Of a DNA stretch of 64,000 nucleotides, positions 16,401 through 25,404 are shown piece by piece. Position 1 is the stretch's first letter. The number at the start of each line of letters is the position of its first letter. Made by a program: the position numbers and the translations under genes. This stretch comes from MVRE01 sp015660965. Its GTDB lineage: Archaea > Halobacteriota > Methanomicrobia > Methanomicrobiales > Methanospirillaceae. The stretch is from positions 124,001-188,000 of the forward strand of contig JBEKCC010000003.1 of assembly GCA_050015095.1 (NCBI GenBank), in the 5' to 3' direction. A model generated the notes under the pieces. It ran no database searches, was not told the DNA's origin, and was given only the letters and a program-made list of their open reading frames with translations.

Positions 16401-17333
16401 TTACTCTTTTTTTCTAATATCATACACCGTGTGCCATTGCGTTGGAGAATATGAACGGATAAATCGTTCAGTAACAATTTCTCCACCTAATTCAATGATT
16501 CGATCTTGGTGTTCGTTTTCCTTTGAAATAAGTGCATAGAAATGAATCGAACCACCTTTACGTGTGAAATTAAAACCAATCGGCAAGAAGGTCAATCCAT
16601 TTATTGGAAAGTTCATGATAACTCTATCGAATTTCCAAGGGATTATGTCAGCAAGTTTTTTTGCATCGGCGAGAATTGCCATTACATTACGAGTTCGATT
16701 CTGAAGAATATTCTCTAGCATGAGGCTGACAGCATTTGGGTTAATATCAGATGCTACGACAATCATTGCACGATCTGCCAGTGAAATTGCAAAGGGACCG
16801 ACACCGGCAAACAGATCAAGTACCCTTTCATCTTTTTCAACGAGGGATACGATACGTTGACGTTCGGTTGCAAGCCGAGCAGAGAAATAAGCTGTGGACA
16901 GATCGATGGTAAATCGATGTCCATACTCTATGTATTGGGTTCTTGTTGTTGGAGTACCTGCTAAAACCTCAAAAGTACGCGTCCGGTATTGACCACCGAT
17001 TTCGCTTGTTGGGAAAAGCACCGTGTGTAGTGAGGGGCGTGAGGTAAGGATCCTTTTCGCACCATCCACATCATGTTCTTGCATCACCGCAATCCCGCCG
17101 ATTAACTCATGCCTCGGCAGATCGAGCCTCTCAGAATTTGGATCGAATTGACACCGCTCCGCACGCTCGCGCCAATCTGTAATAGGGAATAAGATTGTTT
17201 CACCCTCGTGCTTTGGTTTCAATGTTCGGTCGAGCACACCCTCATTGATGAGCATTTGACGTACCTTCTCACCATTTTTTAACGGTATACGAAGGCACCA
17301 TTGATCAACCCTTTCCAGATCACTAACCATCAT
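16401..17333 (-). CDS. trm5: tRNA (guanine37-N1)-methyltransferase Trm5
   Basis: About 310 residues from ATG 17333 (MMVSDLERVDQW). Trm5 uses S-adenosylmethionine to make m1G37, preventing +1 frameshifting. The Rossmann motif VLDLFAGVGPFAISLAD binds AdoMet; ASDINPNAVSLMLEN follows. The catalytic Arg lies in YFSARLATERQRIV. Motif IV is written MNFP, not the commoner NLP, followed by INGL. Starts at 17360 or 17402 would run into the divergent HMG-CoA reductase gene and are unlikely. The gap between the divergent starts is only 25 bp, so the promoters overlap coding sequence. Confidence 0.92.
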   Translation of the reverse strand: MMVSDLERVDQWCLRIPLKNGEKVRQMLINEGVLDRTLKPKHEGETILFPITDWRERAERCQFDPNSERLDLPRHELIGGIAVMQEHDVDGAKRILTSRPSLHTVLFPTSEIGGQYRTRTFEVLAGTPTTRTQYIEYGHRFTIDLSTAYFSARLATERQRIVSLVEKDERVLDLFAGVGPFAISLADRAMIVVASDINPNAVSLMLENILQNRTRNVMAILADAKKLADIIPWKFDRVIMNFPINGLTFLPIGFNFTRKGGSIHFYALISKENEHQDRIIELGGEIVTERFIRSYSPTQWHTVYDIRKKE

Positions 17334-17358
17334 GTAGCTATACGTGCTACCATTATTC

Positions 17359-18633
17359 ATGGCTGATGATGGCGGGCGCCAATCCTCAAGCGGAGGCAAC
17401 AAACCTGGGTATAGTAAGGACAGGGATGAAGCAATTCATAAACGACTCAAAGAAGGGACGTTAAAACTCTATGAGCTTGAGAAGGAGCTTTCGCCGTTAG
17501 ATGCAATCCGAATCCGACGTGAATTTATCGAATACGAGACCGGAACCAAACTGGAAAATCTCGGTATCTTTTCCATTGATATCGACCGAGTCGTTAAACG
17601 GAACTGCGAGAATATGATCGGGACCGTGCAGGTGCCAGTAGGTATTGCTGGTCCGTTAATGGTAAATGGAGAATATGCCCACGGGAGTTATTACCTCCCA
17701 CTTGCAACAACCGAAGGGGCACTCGTTGCCTCGGTAAATCGTGGCTGTAGCGCGATTACCCAAGCTGGTGGTGCTGAAGTGCGCATCCTCAAAGAGGGCA
17801 TGACAAGAGCTCCCGTATTTGCGGCAAGAAGTATCGCTCATGCAAAGCAGACAGTCGATTGGGTAAGTGGCCATTTAGATGATCTACGAGCAGCAGCAGA
17901 TAGCACTACATCGCATGGAAAACTCATTGACATCATGCCATTCATTGCTGGTACAAGTGTCTTTTTCCGAATAAATTTTGATACTAAGGATGCGATGGGG
18001 ATGAACATGGTAACCATCGCGAGTGCTAAGGTTGCTGAAATTATCGCTCAAGGTACTGGAGCCCGTCTTGTAGCCTTGAGTGGAAATATGTGCACTGATA
18101 AAAAACCCGCGGCAATTAATGGGATACTAGGCAGAGGAAGAAGTGTTGTTGCAGGAATCGCGTTATCACATGACCTCATCTCTCAAGTTTTCAAAACTGA
18201 CGCCCCAACACTCTTTGATGTGAATTATCGGAAAAATCTCATAGGATCAGCCCGAGCAGGTGCGATGGGATTTAACGCACATGCAGCGAATGTTGTCGCG
18301 GCCATGTTTATTGCCTGTGGACAGGATGCTGCACATGCAATAGATGGAAGCACCTGTTTAACAACAGTTGACCCTACTCCAACAGGTGTTTACGTCTCTG
18401 TGACCTTGCCCTCACTTCCCGTTGGTACGGTAGGAGGCGGAACCAGCATCGATACGCAACAGGAATGTCTCAAGCTGCTTGGTGTTGCTGGTGGCGGAAC
18501 ACCGCCTGGCACTAATGCAAAAAAACTCGCTGAAATCATTGCATGTGGTGTTCTCGCAGGGGAACTATCTTTATTAGGTGCACTTGCAGCGCAACACCTT
18601 GCGCATGCTCATCAGAAACTTGGACGTGGTTAA
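17359..18633 (+). CDS. hmgA: hydroxymethylglutaryl-CoA reductase (class I)
   Basis: 424 residues from the ATG at 17359. It reduces HMG-CoA to mevalonate with two NADPH. Catalytic residues are visible: Glu in LATTEGALVASVNRG, Lys in CTDKKPAAING, Asp in KDAMGMNM, and the C-terminal His in LAAQHLAHAHQKLGR. The substrate signature ENMIGTVQVPVGIAGPL and the VGGGTSIDTQ motif are present. It has no N-terminal membrane anchor, as expected for archaea. It is separated from the synthase operon only by trm5, keeping the upper mevalonate genes within 5 kb. Confidence 0.96.
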   Translation: MADDGGRQSSSGGNKPGYSKDRDEAIHKRLKEGTLKLYELEKELSPLDAIRIRREFIEYETGTKLENLGIFSIDIDRVVKRNCENMIGTVQVPVGIAGPLMVNGEYAHGSYYLPLATTEGALVASVNRGCSAITQAGGAEVRILKEGMTRAPVFAARSIAHAKQTVDWVSGHLDDLRAAADSTTSHGKLIDIMPFIAGTSVFFRINFDTKDAMGMNMVTIASAKVAEIIAQGTGARLVALSGNMCTDKKPAAINGILGRGRSVVAGIALSHDLISQVFKTDAPTLFDVNYRKNLIGSARAGAMGFNAHAANVVAAMFIACGQDAAHAIDGSTCLTTVDPTPTGVYVSVTLPSLPVGTVGGGTSIDTQQECLKLLGVAGGGTPPGTNAKKLAEIIACGVLAGELSLLGALAAQHLAHAHQKLGRG

Positions 18634-19115
18634 AACCGGAACCATTTCATCATTACAACTGCATCTTCACCATTAGAATAATAGTGTTCGAACTGGAGTA
18701 CTTCGCGGTAGCCAAGCCGTTGGTAGAATTTTCGTGCATTGGTATTTGAAACCCTAACTTCAAGTTGGAGTCCGCTTGCTAACTCCAAAGCAAATTGATG
18801 CTCGATACGGTTGACTAGGTGTCTCCCGATACCGCGGTACTGGTATGGTGCTGTAACACCGAGGTTACAGAGATGCCCATAAATGTTTTCACCTGTATCC
18901 TCAAGACCACCCACAACAAAACCTACCACTTTGGCATCACAAACTGCAACAAAATACGTTGTTGAAAAATAAGTGAGCGCATCTAAAAAAACGGATTGCT
19001 CCCATGGATCGATGAAGAGCTCTTTTTCAACGATAACAATAGAGGGTACATCGAGAGGTGTTGCCCGGCGGATGTGCGCTGGTTGGTATGAAATGATTTC
19101 GCCAGGACGGATCAT
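18630..19115 (-). CDS. rimI: N-alpha-acetyltransferase RimI/Ard1 type (GNAT)
   Basis: 161 residues. The acetyl-CoA-binding motif A is VTAPYQYRGIGRHLVNRIEH (the R/Q-x-x-G-x-G/A loop). The preceding strand (LCNLGVTAPY) and the following NTNARKFYQRLGY motif B are typical of the protein N-terminal acetyltransferase branch. A 15-residue N-terminal extension (MIRPGEIISYQPAHI) precedes the usual IRRATPLDV start. It acetylates N-termini of proteins in other archaea; substrates here are unknown. It is convergent with hmgA, overlapping by 4 bp. Confidence 0.92.
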   Translation of the reverse strand: MIRPGEIISYQPAHIRRATPLDVPSIVIVEKELFIDPWEQSVFLDALTYFSTTYFVAVCDAKVVGFVVGGLEDTGENIYGHLCNLGVTAPYQYRGIGRHLVNRIEHQFALELASGLQLEVRVSNTNARKFYQRLGYREVLQFEHYYSNGEDAVVMMKWFRF

Positions 19116-19293
19116 AGGCCCTTGGTCCTCCAGTATAATAAGTATCTCTTGTTAGTGTTGATGATAAGATATTGTTTGTGCCTATTTTGGGGATTTCAAC
19201 CGCAAAAAATCAACATATAAGAAGTGAGCCTATTATGTATTTGCATCCAAATATGAGAACACAATATTATCGAAATCGGTGTGGTAATCCTTC

Positions 19294-20553
19294 ATGGTAA
19301 AGATTTATCGTTTTGCTGCAGTACGTCCTGAGCGAAGTACCGCCAAAACAATAGCTGCAGTCCCTTATGATGTTGTTACTGCAGATGAAGTGCGAACGAT
19401 CATCACAAAGAATCCACGAAGTTTTTTGAGGGTCAGCCGTTCAGATGCCGAACTCCCAAACATTCCTTCAAATGATGACAGGGTTTATCAGAGGGCACGA
19501 GATAATTTCCTTCAACTGCTCAAAGATCGATGCATGCACAAAGATCCCGCAACGGGAATGTACATTTATCGAGTGATACAAAATGATGAAATTTTTGTGG
19601 GTCTCTGTTGCTGCCTTGACGTTAACGATTATCGGACCAATCATATACGGAAACATGAGCAAACTCAATATGACAAAGAAGACGATAGAACTCGTCATAT
19701 CGAGATTACAAAAACCCATAATGGACCAGTTGTGCTACTGTATCGCGATACAGATGGGATCTTTTCTTTCATCGAATCTCTTATTCCAACGAATTTGGTT
19801 CCTGATTTAGAAGTGAAAACTGATAGTAGTGCAGTGCATCAGATATTTCGAATCTCTGAACAACAAACTCTAAAAAATCTAGAGATTCTCTTTGACCAAG
19901 TTCCCTCACTTTATATTGCAGATGGACATCATCGAGCAAAATCGGCTGTTAACGTAGCAGACAAGTGCAGCAGTAAAAATTGTAGTGATGAAATCAACAG
20001 ATTTATGGGGGTAATCTTCCCCCATAATAGAGTTAAAATCCACGGATATAGCCGATTACTTACTGATTTTGGTACATATACAAAAGATACATTTCTTGAA
20101 CAGTTGCAGCGCTATTTTGATGTAAAACCTTATGGCCCTATTGATAGTAGCATACTTATCATACCACCAAAAATCGCCAATCCCTCCAGATACCATGTCC
20201 TGCATATGTATCTTAGTGGACAGTGGTACGAGTGCACACGACCTATAGAGCAAGGTACCACATTTATCGAGGAATTGGATGTCGCAATGCTCCAGCGGCA
20301 TGTGTTGGAGAGTATACTTGGCATAACTGATCCTAGAAGAGATCCCCGTCTCCAATACTTTGGCGGTGCACGCCCAATCAATGATGTTGCTCATCTTGTT
20401 GATAATGGAAAATATGTCCTTGCGTTCACTATACAACCCATGGAGGTTGATACAGTCCTCAGAATTGCCGATGCAAATGGGGTTATGCCACCAAAATCCA
20501 CGTGGTTTGAACCTAAACTCTTGAGTGGGTTGCTCGTGCATTCCTTTGAGTAG
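19294..20553 (+). CDS. DUF1015 family protein
   Basis: 419 residues matching DUF1015 throughout. The opening RFAAVRPERSTAKTIAAVPYDVV is typical, followed by IRKHEQT and SLYIADGHHRAKSA. The ADGHHR motif resembles the nucleotide-binding DGHHR of ParB/sulfiredoxin-fold enzymes, which suggests nucleotide-dependent chemistry on a small molecule. The function is not established to my knowledge. A TATA-like stretch ACATATAAG near 19213-19221 may drive it. It ends 45 bp before hisG, possibly one unit. Confidence 0.88.
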   Translation: MVKIYRFAAVRPERSTAKTIAAVPYDVVTADEVRTIITKNPRSFLRVSRSDAELPNIPSNDDRVYQRARDNFLQLLKDRCMHKDPATGMYIYRVIQNDEIFVGLCCCLDVNDYRTNHIRKHEQTQYDKEDDRTRHIEITKTHNGPVVLLYRDTDGIFSFIESLIPTNLVPDLEVKTDSSAVHQIFRISEQQTLKNLEILFDQVPSLYIADGHHRAKSAVNVADKCSSKNCSDEINRFMGVIFPHNRVKIHGYSRLLTDFGTYTKDTFLEQLQRYFDVKPYGPIDSSILIIPPKIANPSRYHVLHMYLSGQWYECTRPIEQGTTFIEELDVAMLQRHVLESILGITDPRRDPRLQYFGGARPINDVAHLVDNGKYVLAFTIQPMEVDTVLRIADANGVMPPKSTWFEPKLLSGLLVHSFE

Positions 20554-20597
20554 CCCTAGCAGTATCTTTTTCCTCCCTGCTTCCGATGTTTATTAGT

Positions 20598-21470
20598 ATG
20601 ATTACTATAGCACTTCCCAAAGGGAGCCTTGAAGCCCAAACTTTGCAGCTCTTTAGGGAGGCCGACCTTGAGGTGAAGCGGACAGATCGCGATTATAATC
20701 CAAGAATAGATGACCCACGATTTGGTAAAGTAAAGATTCTACGTCCGCAGGAAATACCCACATATGTTGAAAAGGGTTATTTTGACATAGGGATCTCCGG
20801 TCTAGATTGGGTAAAAGAAACCGGATCAGATGTCGTAGAAATCGCAAATCTAACATATAGTAAAACGGGTGAAGGAAATGTTCGCATCGTTGTAGCGGTT
20901 CACCAGGATGAAAAGATTGAGACCGCTTCCCAAATTCGTCCAAACAGTAAAGTAACAACTGAATATCCCAATCTTACAAAGGCATATTTTTCCAAAATTG
21001 GAATTCCGGTTCAATTCTTCCATTCATTTGGTGCATCGGAGGCAAAAGTGCCAGATCTTATGGATGTCGTTGTTGACCTCACAGAAACAGGCACAACATT
21101 GCGTAGAAATGGTCTAAAGATCATCGACCAAATTATGGAGTCATATACGGTTATCATTTCCAACAAAACAAGCTGGACAAATCCTCAAAAAAGGAGAGAG
21201 ATTGAAGAAATTAAAACCCTTTTAATCGGTGTTATTGATGCACGACATAAAGTACTATTATCCATGAATGTCCCGTCCCAATCGATGGAACAGGTTATTG
21301 CCTTGCTACCAGCAATGAAGAAACCGACAGTGAGTCGTTTGCATGGTATTGATTTCTATAGTATCCAAACAGTAGTTCCAAAAAGTGCCGTGAACCAGTT
21401 AATTCCTAGGCTAAAAGCGTGCGGTGCAGAAGATATCCTTGAGATCCCAATTACCAAAATTGTTCCCTAA
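20598..21470 (+). CDS. hisG: ATP phosphoribosyltransferase (long form)
   Basis: 290 residues from ATG 20598 (MITIALPKGSLEAQTLQLF). It makes phosphoribosyl-ATP, the first step of histidine synthesis. The catalytic domain has FDIGISGLDWV and the PRPP-binding loop VVDLTETGTTLRRNGL. The C-terminal 75 residues form the ACT-like HisG_C regulatory domain (VSRLHGIDFYSIQTVVPKSA), identifying the long, histidine-inhibited form that needs no HisZ. The upstream ATG at 20586 adds MFIS and is less likely. Confidence 0.96.
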   Translation: MITIALPKGSLEAQTLQLFREADLEVKRTDRDYNPRIDDPRFGKVKILRPQEIPTYVEKGYFDIGISGLDWVKETGSDVVEIANLTYSKTGEGNVRIVVAVHQDEKIETASQIRPNSKVTTEYPNLTKAYFSKIGIPVQFFHSFGASEAKVPDLMDVVVDLTETGTTLRRNGLKIIDQIMESYTVIISNKTSWTNPQKRREIEEIKTLLIGVIDARHKVLLSMNVPSQSMEQVIALLPAMKKPTVSRLHGIDFYSIQTVVPKSAVNQLIPRLKACGAEDILEIPITKIVP

Positions 21471-21564
21471 TTTAACAAACATATATTTTTTGTTTTTTTA
21501 TCCAATCATATATTGCATTAAAATAAATATCAATCAAATTGGCTCGCGAATTAACTGGATTCGT

Positions 21565-21588
21565 GGTTATTTAACCAATATTTATATC
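21565..21588 (+). promoter_or_regulatory. promoter of the pilin-like operon
   Basis: A TATA box (AATATTTATAT, 21578-21588) lies about 35 bp upstream of the first gene. Immediately before it is the short palindrome GGTTA-TT-TAACC (21565-21576), which overlaps the expected BRE and could be an operator. A clear ribosome binding site AAGGTAG precedes ATG 21622. Confidence 0.5.
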
Positions 21589-21621
21589 TCATTTCCCACC
21601 CATTCACATTTAAGGTAGATT

Positions 21622-22218
21622 ATGCGAAAGGCCAATATCATCATAACACTTCTGGCTCTTGTGATAATTTTGGTAATAGTCATTTATTTTACCGGAATCC
21701 CTTCTCTTTTTAATTTTTATCCCACTCAACAAAATTCAAAAAACATTAACCTAGGTCTTCAGCCGTTGCCTGAAGCTGGTCTAATCCGACCTATTGCATT
21801 TGAAGAGGCGGTGAATCAACTTTCAACATTTCTTTTAGAGAACAAAGGGATCTCATCAAATTATTCAATCTACTACATCCGTGGAACAAATCTCGAAAAT
21901 GATGGACGAGCGTTAAAATGGATGTTTGGTATCACATACGAAAACCAGAGTGCCATGATGTATTATGATCAAGCTGGTTGGCAATCGATTCTGTGGCAGG
22001 GAGGTTTGCCAGAAAAGGAAATAGTTATTGGTTCGATTCTCTCTCCAAGCGAAATTATACAGAAAAATATAGGGATAATCTTTGGATCAAACCCAAGCCA
22101 AAATAATCGCATAGAGCGGTTAGAATTGAATAATGGAATTTATACTCTAACTGTGTATCGACAAGATATGAAACAGATCTTCTCATTCGATGCAGTTTCT
22201 GGAGTGTTGATTCCGTAG
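21622..22218 (+). CDS. N-terminally anchored extracytoplasmic protein, first gene of the pilin-like operon
   Basis: 198 residues. Residues 5-30 are one transmembrane segment (IIITLLALVIILVIVIYFTG), with little before it, so the remainder should face outward. The soluble domain has FEEAVNQLSTFLLENKGISS and a C-terminal VYRQDMKQIFSFDAVSGVLIP. That ending recalls PepSY-like domains, which close on a tyrosine or phenylalanine followed by DAxTG-like turns; this is a weak resemblance only. Asn-x-Ser/Thr sequons are present. It ends one base before the next gene, so it belongs to the same transcript. Confidence 0.75.
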   Translation: MRKANIIITLLALVIILVIVIYFTGIPSLFNFYPTQQNSKNINLGLQPLPEAGLIRPIAFEEAVNQLSTFLLENKGISSNYSIYYIRGTNLENDGRALKWMFGITYENQSAMMYYDQAGWQSILWQGGLPEKEIVIGSILSPSEIIQKNIGIIFGSNPSQNNRIERLELNNGIYTLTVYRQDMKQIFSFDAVSGVLIP

Positions 22219-22219
22219 C

Positions 22220-23293
22220 ATGCTCGATGATCAAGGAAACTTATCAATTGACTTTCTCGCAGGCATGACTATTTTCATGATCGCGTTGATTTGGATTTCC
22301 ACAATGGTGCCTGGACTGCTAATCACTTTACAAGGAAAAACTATCGATTATGATGCGGTCGCATATCGTACTGGTGCTATTCTTGTTGAAGATCCCGGGT
22401 GGCCTGCCAGTCCTCCATGGGACAATTTGAATGACTTGCAAAAGGGCGATATCCAACGGTTTGGACTTTCTATTACTAAAGATACCCCGAACGTTCTTTC
22501 ATTACATAAGATAAATCGATTCTTTTGTAGTACTGCATTTTCTTACCCTTCTGATTACCAGAGTAGATTGATTTTCAGCAATTTCCAGTACTTATTTAAT
22601 ATTTCCTTATCAACGTTTGATAGGACAATTAACGAATCACTCGGTGATGTCAAACCAGATGGATATGGTCATATCAGGCGGTACATAAAGATCAAATATC
22701 CAAGCAACACAACGATACTTGCACCTAATTATCTAAATTCTGGAGTTTCTGGGGGTCTTTCTGATAATACAACAACTCATGTCTTTTCTGTTCAACTCAA
22801 CTGCACGCAACTAATTTGGGATGAAACAAATGTTGCGTATCAAATCAATCCCCTTACTGAGCAAATCATGGTAAATATTTCCAATCTGAATAATGCCTGT
22901 ATATTTAATCCCTGTCCCCCCAATTTGATCTCATTAAGTTCTATCAAAATTTACAGGCAAAACCCCTCACAACCATTTGGCCAAGTCCGCGAATATCTAA
23001 GCTCTGATCCACAATTTAATGTTTATATTGATGGGAGCAACACCCCACTACCAGCATTAGACCCTCCGTCAGTGAATGTGAATAATAATGTATCGGTCAT
23101 ATTCTCACCAGGATTCTTTTTTGGTATGGCAAGTGACAGCAGTCAGATGTACGTAAATTATACTTTTACTCTGGCAAACCCTGATAACTTCTTCAACAAC
23201 ACATTCACCACCCCATACCACTATGACTATAATCCAGTCCGGGTCACACAGCCTTTATTAAAGGAAGGGGTTCTGGAGGTTGCTGTATGGTAA
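22220..23293 (+). CDS. pilin-like surface protein, large
   Basis: 357 residues. The N-terminus MLDDQGNLSIDFLAGMTIFMIALIWIS resembles an archaeal class III (type IV pilin) signal: a short polar leader, Gly, then a hydrophobic helix with an acidic residue near position 5 after the cut. Here it is Asp, not the usual Glu. The remainder is an outward-facing domain with many Asn-x-Ser/Thr sequons (NISLST, NTTIL, NVSVIF, NYTFTL), expected to be N-glycosylated. The architecture resembles the DUF728x-type pilin-like clusters of haloarchaea. Function is probably surface filament or secretion pseudopilus; this is an inference. Confidence 0.75.
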   Translation: MLDDQGNLSIDFLAGMTIFMIALIWISTMVPGLLITLQGKTIDYDAVAYRTGAILVEDPGWPASPPWDNLNDLQKGDIQRFGLSITKDTPNVLSLHKINRFFCSTAFSYPSDYQSRLIFSNFQYLFNISLSTFDRTINESLGDVKPDGYGHIRRYIKIKYPSNTTILAPNYLNSGVSGGLSDNTTTHVFSVQLNCTQLIWDETNVAYQINPLTEQIMVNISNLNNACIFNPCPPNLISLSSIKIYRQNPSQPFGQVREYLSSDPQFNVYIDGSNTPLPALDPPSVNVNNNVSVIFSPGFFFGMASDSSQMYVNYTFTLANPDNFFNNTFTTPYHYDYNPVRVTQPLLKEGVLEVAVW

Positions 23294-23793
23294 ATTCTGA
23301 TGGTCAGCTCTTTACCATTGAAGGGATTTCTGCTGGATTGATCATGCTGTTAACCGCTTATATCGTTGTTAACACAACATCAATTTATACGCCGGGGGAT
23401 ACCCACATCAGTGATATGCAATTAGAACAGTTAGGTAGCGATGCCTTAAGATTGATGAATACTCCCAATACTTCAGCAACCTCTGCCGAGAGTTCGCTCC
23501 AAAAAATAATAATAAATAATGATACCGCTCAATTCAGTAATACATTTCTATGGTTTTGTAACAGCACCACATCTGGAACAAATGACAACCTCCAATTCAC
23601 AGCAGATCTCTATTATCGAGATAAAAATACAAATTCGGTTAATAAAATTCACCTTACCCAAACCCGAAATTTGATTGGTGGAGAGCATCCGGTTAGGGTA
23701 ACGGAATGGGTTCATCTAAATAGTAATGGACAAGTTCCTGTCAATAATCGGGAGCAAGCAGTTCTTGTGGAGGTACTCCTTTGGCGCGATTAA
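23287..23793 (+). CDS. pilin-like protein
   Basis: 168 residues, beginning MVNSDGQLFTIEGISAGLIM followed by LLTAYIVV. The DGQ leader followed by a Glu-containing hydrophobic helix is pilin-like. The Glu in FTIEGIS falls at the right place for class III signal processing. The outward domain has sequons (NTTSIY, NTSATS, NSTTSG). The gene overlaps its neighbour upstream by 7 bp and downstream by 13 bp. No specific function can be assigned. Confidence 0.72.
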   Translation: MVNSDGQLFTIEGISAGLIMLLTAYIVVNTTSIYTPGDTHISDMQLEQLGSDALRLMNTPNTSATSAESSLQKIIINNDTAQFSNTFLWFCNSTTSGTNDNLQFTADLYYRDKNTNSVNKIHLTQTRNLIGGEHPVRVTEWVHLNSNGQVPVNNREQAVLVEVLLWRD

Positions 23794-24152
23794 ATGATGA
23801 TGCTCAGTGGATTGTACTTATGGGCTTTATCGTAAGTTTTGCTCTTTTCTTTTTAGCAATTGTTGTCAATCAGTCAACTGTTGTAGGTCAGACAACAGCA
23901 GAAGGTGTAATTGAGTTCCCTAAGAATGATATCATTGATGTCCGGAATGAAATTTTATTCTCCTCTGGAATAGTTAATCCCACTAACCTTACAGATGTCA
24001 AAAATGATATTTCTTCCATTGGTTTGGCTAGAAAAATGGCAATTATTTCATTTAATGCTACTCCGGCACCACCGGGATCGAGCTATAAAAATGTCATTCT
24101 CATTCACTATAATAACGGGGTGACTGCTTATAATGAAACGGCTAATTATTAA
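23781..24152 (+). CDS. pilin-like protein, small
   Basis: 123 residues. The short leader MARLNDDAQW precedes a long hydrophobic helix (IVLMGFIVSFALFFLAIVV). The pilin-type acidic residue is lacking, so it could be a plain N-terminal anchor instead of a processed pilin. The soluble part has sequons (NQSTVV, NLTDVK, NATPAP, NETANY). It sits between two more typical pilin-like genes and overlaps both. Confidence 0.7.
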   Translation: MARLNDDAQWIVLMGFIVSFALFFLAIVVNQSTVVGQTTAEGVIEFPKNDIIDVRNEILFSSGIVNPTNLTDVKNDISSIGLARKMAIISFNATPAPPGSSYKNVILIHYNNGVTAYNETANY

Positions 24153-24585
24153 TCGAAAAAATGATTCGGGCGTTGCAAATCTAATCGAATACGTAATGAT
24201 AAGTGGTGTCCTCATGTTTCTTTTAGTCGTAATGATGCTGATGGTGAACGCCAATATCATGGAAGGTCCAAGCAATCAACTAAGATATACAGCTTTTACA
24301 GATATCGGCAATGGTATCAGTACTAGAATTGTTGATTTGTATGTCATTGCACCCTATAACGGGACCATTTCAACTTATATTAATCTGCCAGAAGACGTGG
24401 CAGGAGATAACTATTTTGTCGAAATCGGTCAAGGAGCCAATGCCTCCTACCAGAGTGTTTCGGTGTATGGGGGGACTGTTAATAGTATAATATCGCTTTC
24501 CGGTATCGGGGAAACACGCGGAGTCATTGGGAACACTACTGGTAGGGGATTGAAGAAAATAAGCTATGATTCAGGAGGTTTCTGA
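24133..24585 (+). CDS. pilin-like protein with canonical Glu in the signal helix
   Basis: 150 residues. The leader RKNDSG is followed by VANLIEYVMISGVLMFLLVV. This is the closest match in the cluster to an archaeal type IV pilin signal: Gly before the cut, then a hydrophobic helix with Glu near position 6. The outward domain carries sequons (NGTIST, NASYQS, NTTGRG). It shares one base with the next gene. Confidence 0.75.
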   Translation: MKRLIINRKNDSGVANLIEYVMISGVLMFLLVVMMLMVNANIMEGPSNQLRYTAFTDIGNGISTRIVDLYVIAPYNGTISTYINLPEDVAGDNYFVEIGQGANASYQSVSVYGGTVNSIISLSGIGETRGVIGNTTGRGLKKISYDSGGF

Positions 24586-25379
24586 TGCGTGGGTACGAAA
24601 ATAATAAAAAATATGAGTCTGGTGTATCTGAATCAATTGGTTTTATGTTAATATTTACTATGGTTATCGTCGGTATAGGGCTCGTCACACTCTATGGCTA
24701 TCCAATTCTTGCGAAACAGCAAGTAAGTACTGATATACAGATAATGGAAAAGAATATGATCGTTTTACAAAACGACATAAAGAGCATTAGCTACAAAAGT
24801 GTTCCTTACAAAGAAACCTCTCTTAAAGTTGGCGGAGGCTCACTTACTGTACGAAATGCGTCTTTTAATACCACTCCATCATTCAAAATATGGGATAATA
24901 ATAATATTTTTAATACTTCTTTCAACCCTGGACAACTTCACTACGAATCTGTTAATGCCCAGACAGTTATTGATATTGAAAATGGTGCAGTGGTCACACG
25001 AACATATTTTGACGCAGGTTCAGTAATGCTAGCTTCCCCCAGATGGTTCAGCGATTATGATCCAGTTACGTCAAATACGGCAACTGTCATTTACTTTATC
25101 GGTATGAATTCAACAAATACGATGGTAGATACAAGTGTTGGCACTGTTCGCATGCAACTAGCAATAACTAACTTCACGCAAGTCTCTTTACCAATGGGAG
25201 ACACTGTTTTCGTTCAGTATATACCAAATCCAGCCAACGATTTCTCTCAAGCATGGCGTGGTTATATTGTAAATTCTCTCGGGTGGACCGAAACACCTCC
25301 TAACAGCGGTATCTATCAATTACCTCCTTCGAATACACTCGTTGTTGAAAGTTATGATATAATGGTTAAAGGATTATAA
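24585..25379 (+). CDS. pilin-like surface protein, last gene of the cluster
   Basis: 264 residues. NKKYESGVSESIGFMLIFTM continues as VIVGIGLVTLYGYPIL. The SGVSESIGF segment is the class III signal-like part. The remaining 220 residues form a beta-rich outer domain with sequons (NASFNT, NTSFNP, NSTNTM). It is the last gene; an AT-rich run (25380-25404) separates it from the convergent aIF-1A gene. No pilus ATPase, membrane platform protein or prepilin peptidase is found nearby, so assembly must rely on genes elsewhere. Confidence 0.75.
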   Translation: MRGYENNKKYESGVSESIGFMLIFTMVIVGIGLVTLYGYPILAKQQVSTDIQIMEKNMIVLQNDIKSISYKSVPYKETSLKVGGGSLTVRNASFNTTPSFKIWDNNNIFNTSFNPGQLHYESVNAQTVIDIENGAVVTRTYFDAGSVMLASPRWFSDYDPVTSNTATVIYFIGMNSTNTMVDTSVGTVRMQLAITNFTQVSLPMGDTVFVQYIPNPANDFSQAWRGYIVNSLGWTETPPNSGIYQLPPSNTLVVESYDIMVKGL

Positions 25380-25404
25380 AATAATATATTTTTTATTTAA
25401 TTGA

